Translations under genes and position numbers: made by a program | Notes under the pieces: model-generated | What the model saw: the letters and a program-made list of their open reading frames with translations, nothing else | The model's database searches: none | Told to the model about the DNA's origin: nothing | Source: Atrina japonica | Taxonomy: Eukaryota; Mollusca; Bivalvia; Pterioida; Pinnidae | Assembly (NCBI GenBank): GCA_030159075.1 | Contig: BROG01000338.1 | Span: 679,001 to 743,000, forward strand | Reading direction: 5' to 3' | DNA length: 64,000 bases | Part shown: piece by piece, positions 56,398-64,000 of the stretch | Position numbering within the stretch: the first letter of the stretch is position 1 | How the letters are laid out: every line of letters starts with the position of its first letter

Positions 56398-57640
56398 TGG
56401 TTGGTTTTATAAAGCTTGTACTCAAGACACTGATCACACAAGTTATTTTCACACACTGCGCTGTCATAACAGTTACCCTTACGTTGTTTGACAGTGATAT
56501 TTTCATCACTATACATATATATATGTAAGATGAAAGAGTAAGAATGGTTGTGAGGGAATGACAAACTAGTTCATTGTTTATAAATGCTGTTTATAATATA
56601 TATCTTATCAGCCAATACAACAACTTAAGAATTTATCCCAACCAAATGTTAACCATTATGTGGACAAATTAATTACCCATAAATTCTAGACTCCCCAAGA
56701 CGTGGTAAACCTATGGAGTTAAATTAAAATAGTCCATATTTGTGGTGGAACTCAGTATTGTAAAGTTTGCCGAAACCCCAAATCTAAAACTTAAAGGATG
56801 ACTGCATTAGAGTCCCACCATATCAAAAAATAACTCATTCAACATTGTTCACAAAGGATGTGCGAAAAATTTAAGGGTTTTCAAAAAAACCCCTATTTTT
56901 TTACCCCAAAAAATGACAAAATTTCATAAAACTTTTCAAAATAACTCTTAGATAACCTTTGACAATATCATAAATTCGGAATAAACTAAGTAAATTGAAA
57001 TGGTAAATCCAATCAATTTTTTTGCCAAAAATTGACCTCTCCACGGCTCATAAAAAAAACTGGTCAACAGGATAATAGAAATGTATGTTTATTGGCCTTG
57101 TAATATCTCTTCTTTTGTATTATTGGTTTTATCAATCCTAAGTAGCTAAACAGGAGGCGGATTTTTGACCAAAAAACATCCACCTCTCTCTCTAAGAGGA
57201 TGATATGTATCAAAATATTTAACCACATGTTTCAAGACAATTCATCCTAATATTGCCCTACCTAGTTGATGCACAAGTGTCACAACTATTTTGTTTCTTC
57301 TTCGTTTTTATTGCTTGTTATTTGTTGCCCTACTGATGGTGGCTGCCACAGTTTCATTTCGGAAATAAAATTACACGATTACAATGTACCACAAGAAGAG
57401 TGAATACCGGCCTTTCCGTGAGTAAACTGACACCCTCTAAAACACAAACCGGGTAAGTCCAGTAAACTACTGTAACAGAAGGCGCTGAACTACATGTAAA
57501 GATAACTTCATCGTTGTAGACCAACAACATCTAGCCGGCGGAGAGACTACAGCACCATATTAAATAGACTTTGATGGATTTATACAATTATAGTTATATG
57601 AAACGTTTTCTGGAAAAGCACGGATACCGACCAACAGAGT
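56398..57640 (+). repeat. 1.2 kb duplicated element, copy 2, rich in small indels
   Basis: Corresponds to 48397-49500. Up to about 57.56 kb the differences are dominated by single-base or few-base insertions. The final 70 bases (from ACTTTGATGGATTTATACAA) are identical. See the findings for why this may reflect assembly error. Confidence 0.85.
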
Positions 57641-57719
57641 AGAAATATCTAGGACACACTAAAACACATACGATGGGCCAAACATGAAGCCATAGAACAA
57701 AGCACTTTGTCTGAATGGC

Positions 57720-59330
57720 TAAACGAATTCTGGAACCAGTTCAAAGTTCCGTTTAAGAAAATATTGTATGTAGTTCCCGATTTAGTTTCAGAAAACATTT
57801 CATGTTCCGAGTTTAGTTTAAGAAAATGTTGCATGTTGATCCCAGTTCAGTTAAGATAAACGGGGCTAGGATCGAGTTTCTTTTGAATTAAAGGGAACCA
57901 GAAACCAGTTCCGAGTTCCGTTTAATATAAATGTAATTAGCTTAAACGGAACCCGGAACCAAGTTGAAGTACATACAACATTTTCATAAACGGAACTCCG
58001 AAGTAGTAACTAGTTTATCCGTTTATCTTAAACAGTATTCGGAACTGGTAATTTTGCTGTCCGATTTTGAATTCATATGGCTAACGCTGCCTTCTATAAT
58101 TCGCTTTTAGGACTTCCGTTCCTAAATATATAATAATGTGTTGTCCCTATTAAAATGTCAGTGATGTTTACTTGCCAATACAGTTGTGTATTAAGAAATA
58201 AACACTAAAACATAATTGATTCCTTTTTATTTGTTTTTAATATTGTTTGACAAAACACATGGTTTATGTTGATTCGGAACTGCTTCCAAGTTTCGTTTAA
58301 TTTAAAAGGAACTCGGAACTGGGTCTTAGTTCAGTTTATCCTAAGAAAACTGAAAACAACATACAACATTTTATTAAACGGAACTCGGAACTGGTTCCTA
58401 GTTCCGTTTAGCTTAAACGCAACTCGGACTCCAAACCAACTTGAAGTACATACAATATTTTCTGAAACTGAACTGGGAACTACACAATATTTTCTTAAAC
58501 GGAACGCGGAACTGATTTCAAGGTTCGTTGAACTTAAAACGTAACTGGAAACTGGTTTTTAGTTGCGTTTATCTTAAACGGAACTCGGAACTGATTCTTA
58601 GTTTTGTTTAAATGAAACGGAACTCAGAACTGATAACTGAAACGGAACTCGAATCTGGTTTAGAACTAGGAACTACCTACAATATTATCTCAAACGGTAC
58701 TCGGAACTGGTTCCGATTTCTGTTTATCTTAAACGGAACTGGTTACTAGTTCCGTTTAGTTTAGTCGGAACTCGGAACTGGTTTTGAGTTCCGTTTATTT
58801 TAAACGGAACAAGAAACTCGGAACAAACTTGAAGTACATAAAATGTTATCTGAAACTAAATTAGGAACTACATACCATATTTTCTTAAAGGGAACTTGGA
58901 ACTGATTCCTAGTTCTGTTTAACTTAAACGGAACTGGGAGCTGAGTCCAAGTTCCTTTTATCTTAAAATGAACTCGGAATTTGTTCCTAGATCCGTTTAT
59001 CTTCAACGGAACTAGGAACTGTTTCCTGGTTCCGTTTAGCTTAACGGAACTCGGAACTGGGAACCAACTTGTAGTACATACAATATTTTCTGAAACTGAA
59101 CTGGGAACTTTACAATATTTTCTTCAACGGAACTCGGAACTCTTTCCAAATTCCGTTTAAAACAAACATAACTGGAAATTGGTTCTTAGTTGCGCTGATA
59201 TTAAACGTAACTCGGAACTGGTTCCTAGTTCCATTAAACTGAAACGGAACTCGGAACTGGTTTAGAACTGAGAACTTCATATAATATTTTCTGAAACGGA
59301 ACTCGGAAATAGTACTTTACTTGTTTTCTA
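57720..59330. repeat. palindromic satellite built on GGAACTCGGAACTGGTTCC
   Basis: Dozens of diverged copies of a unit of about 40 bases. Its centre, GGAACTCGGAACTGGTTCC followed by GAGTTCCG, is self-complementary, and the spacer is TTTATCTTAAAC-like. A second unit type has TACATACAATATTTTCTGAA. A gap without the repeat lies at about 58046-58265. Because each unit is its own reverse complement, the array reads nearly alike on both strands. Not coding. Confidence 0.9.
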
Positions 59331-61336
59331 TTGAGACAGTCGGCTCCTGAGTAAGTTGGATAGATGCAAATGATGTAAACTTGGCAAAATCACACCACTG
59401 GTTATAATAACAAATTCTAGTAGCTTAAATGGTGTTTTATGTCCGGTCATTATTGGGGGGGGGGGCGGATACGTCTTCACCTGTGGTACGAGTTACGATG
59501 ATGGAGTGAATTATCATTTAACTTGTAATGCTCACCGAATATGAGACCTCGGTTAAAAGTCTCATCCATGAGAATCCATAATTTTTATACCGAGTCTTTG
59601 GCGATGAAACAATAGCAACCTTTTAAAAAATTAAGGTTTAGGTATGACCGCCCTTGTGAGACAAACGCTACAATCATGTGACTTTCAATATTTCAATTCT
59701 AATTTACATAGAAACAGTCACACTATATTTATATAAACAAGTGTTTAAGTGTGTTCTGATAAAAGAAATCAAAATAGGAAATCGACACTTTCGAACCAAA
59801 CGCTGTACCCAAGCAATCCCGATCCCTAGGGAGGGGTTAACAATATCATAAACTAGTTTAAATATTATAAACATACTACCAAAGTTATATTGCTCAAGAC
59901 AATATCGTTTCTGTCAATTAGACTTCATCAGTTGAGCTCCAATTTAAACGTTATGTGTATTTTCTAAAGAGAAAGTGGTATCATACAAGGCCAAATATGT
60001 TCTTTAGCTGGCATATAAAAGACTACACCAACAACACTATCCTAAATTGCTTAAATCCCGGGGGTGGTACTTCTACATATTCACGTTCTTTTTGGTTCAG
60101 TACTTATTAGCCGGGCGTATCGCCAAAGGCAAAAAACGGCTATAAAGATCGTCGTGTTGTGTGGAATCGACATTTTGCGCATGCGGTCTCCGTATTAAGT
60201 TAGAATGTTGGGTATTTTTAAGCTCAACTTTCAGCACATTGATTCGAAAACTAGTGAATATGAACTGTCAGTGAATAACAACATGACAAGTTGTTGTAAA
60301 ATATATTTATTGTTAATATTCATTCAACAATCATTCTAGCTAAGATACAAAATTGATATATTTGAATTCTAGGTATTGTGAATCATCTTTATTCTGTGAG
60401 AGATTCAAATGTATAGTGATTACACGTATCACAGTTTTTGTTCACAGATTTTAAAACAAACAAGTAAAATACATTTACTAAGCCGGAGATGTTGGCTTTA
60501 AGTACTTTCTACATAAAAAAATAAGTAAGTGCAGTATTGCAAAACAGTATTGTGCACTTTTTTGTTTACTTTTTGTTTGGAACGTTTGCCAGTTTACTTG
60601 CGGAAGTCCGGTGGTCTCTTCGCGGGTACTATGTAACCGGGTTTACTTCTCCACTATTAAAAGCTGGCCGCCACTATATAACTAAAGAATTGTTGTGGGT
60701 GGCGTTATATACCATTCAAAACTCAAATTAATTTTTTAAAGATTCGACACAATTATACATCCTTGTTCTTGATTTGTAAATTTATTTATTCATACTGGAG
60801 AAATGCATGTTAAGATTTTATATAAGTATATTATGACCATTCCAGCTTGTGAGATTCAAGTTTTTGTAGTAGGTCTAAAATAGTGAATTCTGGTATTTAC
60901 AAATATATATGTCTTAAAATAAAGTATGGGAGAGATATAAATAACTAACATTGCATAGATATCGGTGGTATCACAGTAATTGTCCAGCTCTAAGAACCAA
61001 CTAAAGACGCCAGGCTTTAGAATAATAAGACTATCAATGTTATTTTTCACGTCCAGTAATGCATTGATACATGTGAATATAAAACTTGCGTCTTTGATTT
61101 GGAAGAAATATTGCATTTTATATGTAAGCGGGACGGAATTACAAGCGGGACGCAATTACGAAAAGACAGACACACGATCCAAACACTAGATGCCCCAGTG
61201 AACCTTTCAGACCAGGGGCATAAAAATTAGTTAGTATTTCAGGACGTATAAGTTTTATGATTAGCTTGGCTACATTTGGTATAACAGTATAACTATAGAT
61301 AGCTTTACTCAGTAATTGTAAAGATGACATTTATAT
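59331..61336. other. intergenic; SINE B fragment and SLC6 3' flank
   Basis: At 60575-60690 a fragment of SINE family B (GTTTGCCAGTTTACTTGCGG, GTCCGGTGGTCTC, ACCGGGTTTACTTC) is present without its head. A poly-G run lies at 59456-59466. No gene is recognised. Confidence 0.5.
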
Positions 61337-61342
61337 TTTATT
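61337..61342 (-). terminator. polyadenylation signal of the SLC6 gene
   Basis: AATAAA on the minus strand, 8 bases past the SLC6 stop codon, would give a very short 3' untranslated region. Other signals downstream are possible. Confidence 0.4.
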
Positions 61343-61350
61343 TATAAATC

Positions 61351-61485
61351 TTAACGTTTTCCCCTCAGATTCAGCTGGACATTGGCCAGTGTATCTGCTC
61401 CGTATCTGAACGTTGTGTAGAGTTGACGTTCTTGTTTATCATTTGGGCCCCAACTACTTTCTGGTTGTCTGAGTTTGGAAAATCT
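61351..61485 (-). CDS. SLC6 transporter, last coding exon
   Basis: 45 codons in phase 0 after the acceptor TTTTTTCAG. Encodes a cytoplasmic C-terminal tail starting RFSKLRQPESSWGPNDKQ, which resembles the common SLC6 C-terminal pattern of a basic helix followed by a proline and WGP. The stop TAA is at 61351-61353. Joins in frame to the exon at 61996-62163. Confidence 0.85.
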   Translation of the reverse strand, partial: RFSKLRQPESSWGPNDKQERQLYTTFRYGADTLANVQLNLRGKR

Positions 61486-61995
61486 CTGAAAAAAATAAAA
61501 GAAACAAGAATATTAGTGCATTTTTTGTCTAGCTATTTGTGCTTGGAATATTTATGTTCAACCACTCTCCATTTCAAGTTGGTAAGACGCAGTAACTTGG
61601 GTATTACCCTATACAATCTGTAAGGTTGTACGTCTATTCAGAGCGTAGTTGAACTAGAAAGGTGTTAAATATGGAATGAAATTTAACATTTTTGAATTTT
61701 TTTTATTCATAAATTACATCTTTCAGTAGTAAAACTGAAACCATATTTGGATAAAAAGTTTAATAATATGAAAAGTTGAGTCATACGGAGATGACCTGTC
61801 CTTTATCAACATTTTATTTTCACTTTTGAAAGAATATCAGTATTATTGCGTGATAGATGTTCCACAAATAACTGTACAATGTTGTCTTAGAATCTTTTTT
61901 TTTACATTATGAAATGTATTTTGCAACGTAAATTTTATTTGAAATGTTAGTAACATATAAACACAAACAGCAGACCACTTCAAAACTTTACATAC

Positions 61996-62163
61996 CTCTC
62001 TCAGTGTTCCCTTTGTATGGAGAAACTCGTATATCATTACCAAAGGCACCATCAGAATTGGAGTAGCCGCAATTATCCAGCCAATTGCTATGGCATACGT
62101 AGGGTATGAATAATTCTCTCTGGTGGGTTCCGAATAGTTACTAATTGTAATTAGCAATAATGC
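61996..62163 (-). CDS. SLC6 transporter exon, membrane segment 12
   Basis: 56 codons between the acceptor TTTTTTCAG and the donor GAG|GTATGT, phase 0 on both sides. Encodes an extracellular loop (NYSEPTRENYSYPTYA), the hydrophobic membrane segment AIGWIIAATPILMVPLVMIY, and HTKGTLRE, a close match to the end of the SLC6 core (YPxW...GTLRE). Confidence 0.92.
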
Positions 62164-62749
62164 CTGAAAAAAGTTAAATTTGTCAGTAAGAAGGGATTTT
62201 CTTGTAATCAATTATATACAAATTAAGGTATTTCACAAAATTTGTGCAACATTAATAACTTTTGTATACACACAATATAAATACACAAGAATGTTTGATC
62301 GAGAAACATTTAGTTGTTACTAATAACACAAAACTGAATTATCAGTCAAATAGATGATTAATTTAGGTTTTGTTTTTTCCCTTATTTTTCCTCACCGCAG
62401 CTAGTTTATATACCAAGTTTAACAGAATTCAATTTACAATGTATAATTGTAGTATATTCTTCTTTGAAAGAACATATATGTTTATAAAAAAAACATAAAT
62501 ATAATTTGTGTTACAGCACACAGCAAAACTGAATTTGGTTGCTACAACTTGTAAAACACAACTTATTCTACACAAGGCGCACACAGAATTGCTTACCATG
62601 ATAATAAACATACCCTATAGGGGCATTAGCTGTGTTTACGAAAACAAATTTCTACTTTTCTACTTTTATTACTTGTACTTAACTTACATTAACAAATATA
62701 TCGCTATATAGTTTTTTGAAAATATGGTCATTTTCAGTAGCATACATAC

Positions 62750-62850
62750 AAGTAAAATTCCGGGTGTGACGATGCACCAACAGATTCGGATTATTACGGG
62801 CACTGGACGTCCAATCATCAATTGAATATCACGACTAAATCTCTCGGCTC
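62750..62850 (-). CDS. SLC6 transporter exon, membrane segment 11
   Basis: A 101-base exon with acceptor TTTTACAG and donor CTT|GTATGT. Encodes AERFSRDIQLMIGRPVPVII and RICWCIVTPGILL. The exon length and the D(I/N)xxMIG motif are standard for SLC6 genes. Phases fit both neighbours. Confidence 0.92.
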
Positions 62851-63045
62851 CTGTAAAATCAAAACGATATCAAAGTCACTGTTTGACATAATTGCAATTA
62901 TCATTTTTGTTTGAAAAGAATAAAGTAAATCGACATAATTCCAGCGATATGTTGAGTGAAGATTTTCAAATAAAATTTTTATATAAAATTACGTAATTGT
63001 ATATAACACATATATCAAAATGAATAATTATTACTGTTATTTAAA

Positions 63046-63046
<1 letters not shown>

Positions 63047-63085
<39 letters not shown>
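63047..63085. repeat. (ATT)n microsatellite
   Basis: About 13 ATT units, in the intron between the two SLC6 exons. Confidence 0.95.
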
Positions 63086-63086
<1 letters not shown>

Positions 63087-63135
63087 TACAAAAAATAGTT
63101 GTAAATAGTTTACTTCATTAATCTTTAAAATTTAC

Positions 63136-63235
63136 CATAAATCCAACCTATAACTATACACTCCAGGAAACAAAGAAGAAATGTAGATAAAGCACCAAAA
63201 TACCAGTCAACTAACTGAAGAATATACTCTCCTCC
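63136..63235 (-). CDS. SLC6 transporter exon, membrane segments 9-10
   Basis: A 100-base exon with acceptor TTTTTTTTCAG and donor ATG|GTAAAT. Encodes GGEYILQLVDWYFGALSTFL and CFLECIVIGWIYG, matching the GGxYxxxLxD...FFE...WxYG pattern of this exon in the family. The Asp in QLVDW lies where the family binds substrate. The gene's 5' exons lie beyond the right end of the window. The substrate is unknown. Confidence 0.93.
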
Positions 63236-64000
63236 CTGAAAAAAAAAAACTAAACTATAAGCAACGCCATTGTACTACAAGACGCCCAAGATGCCTTAAC
63301 GGTCACTTGAGAAAAATTGTATTTACCTATTGATGTTACAATTGAGATTATTTTAAAAGATGTACAGTACGTTATTCGTATTTGGCTCCTAAAAGGACCT
63401 TTTTGTTCGGAAACTTTGTGTTGATTTGCATTTTCATGGATTTATTTTTCTTACCAAGTTTTCAAATTTGGTTGAAATGTTACTCGTGGTTTTTTTTTAA
63501 ATGTTACCTAGGAAAAATAATCCTATCATTTGTTCTCACAACTTTTGTATTCACATGAATATTCAAATGCATTCCAGTATGATAGCCTACTGGTGGCTAT
63601 AAATTAAATAGGTCAATAAGCTGGTGATGAAAATGCCATAGTAAATGTGTCACCTGTTTCTCGCTTATCTGCCACTGTGGCAAAACTAAACCAGTTGAGA
63701 AAAAAAATGTCACTACTATATGGTAGATGTCAAAACGTACGAAGTTCTTCCTGAATATTTTTATTTCTGGCTGTTTAGCTCAATTTAGCATTTTTAACAC
63801 CTGCGTTTGTAACTTTTGATATTATTCAAACAAGAGTGACATATTCTTACGATAAACTGGAATCCCTCATTGGCATGTAAATTTGATATGTACCTATACA
63901 TCTGTCAATTGGATAATTCAGATTGGTAAGATTAACTTTCTTTTATTCTGTATTGTCCATTATATGATAATCACAAAATTACTCTTATTCATAAATTGAG
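63236..64000. other. SLC6 intron, no further exon seen
   Basis: I looked for the preceding SLC6 exon (before membrane segment 9) and do not see it here, so the intron extends past the window edge. Confidence 0.5.

Noticed and set aside
58266..58544. 92-codon frame in the palindromic satellite
   Set aside because: It is a reading of satellite units; similar frames occur on both strands.
57720..59330. CRISPR array
   Set aside because: Repeats are diverged, self-complementary and without uniform unique spacers; the context is eukaryotic.

Overview
The window looks like animal nuclear DNA, most likely from a mollusc and probably a bivalve. It is AT-rich, with long stretches showing no gene and several tRNA-derived SINE families that carry clear target-site duplications. 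Host genes are split by introns with normal GT/AG borders, and retroelements are densely nested. No prokaryotic gene arrangement is seen. The species cannot be named from the sequence alone.

Host genes are few. An SLC6-type sodium-dependent transporter is represented by its last four coding exons on the minus strand at 61.35-63.24 kb, whose 5' part lies beyond the window. A second SLC6 first exon is at 7.88-8.07 kb (minus), and a decayed first-exon copy sits at about 38.09-38.16 kb. Together these suggest an old tandem SLC6 array later filled by transposons. A broken THAP-domain gene (1.87-2.95 kb), a broken DDE-like transposase-derived gene (43.69-46.15 kb) and a possible SRCR-domain relic (49.8-50.1 kb) complete the non-retroelement coding content.

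The most interesting region is 12.65-22.35 kb: a compact, CpG-rich, virus-like block of about 12 genes. It holds a protein-primed family B DNA polymerase, a retrovirus-like integrase, a penton-like jelly-roll protein and a set of small, mostly membrane-associated proteins. This is a Maverick/Polinton-like (virus-derived) element. I see no double-jelly-roll major capsid protein, packaging ATPase or maturation protease in it. Gaps between genes are 5-40 bases and nearly all carry the same A-rich motif next to the start codon. Several genes are broken by frameshifts or stops. The left end is fused to a MITE and the right end to a LINE.

Right of it lie a CR1-type LINE with a 2A-like peptide (22.4-28.3 kb, minus), a Ty3-type retrotransposon in which integrase precedes reverse transcriptase (29.5-33.7 kb, minus, Gmr1-like order), and several fragments of a Penelope-like element (3, 34-36, 38-39 and 45 kb). 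Also present are a four-copy MITE with a G/C hairpin, a recent 0.55 kb repeat pair (10.8 and 33.7 kb), a 0.3 kb direct-repeat pair (47-48 kb), a 1.2 kb duplicated element (48.4 and 56.4 kb) whose second copy looks rich in indels, and a palindromic satellite (57.7-59.3 kb).
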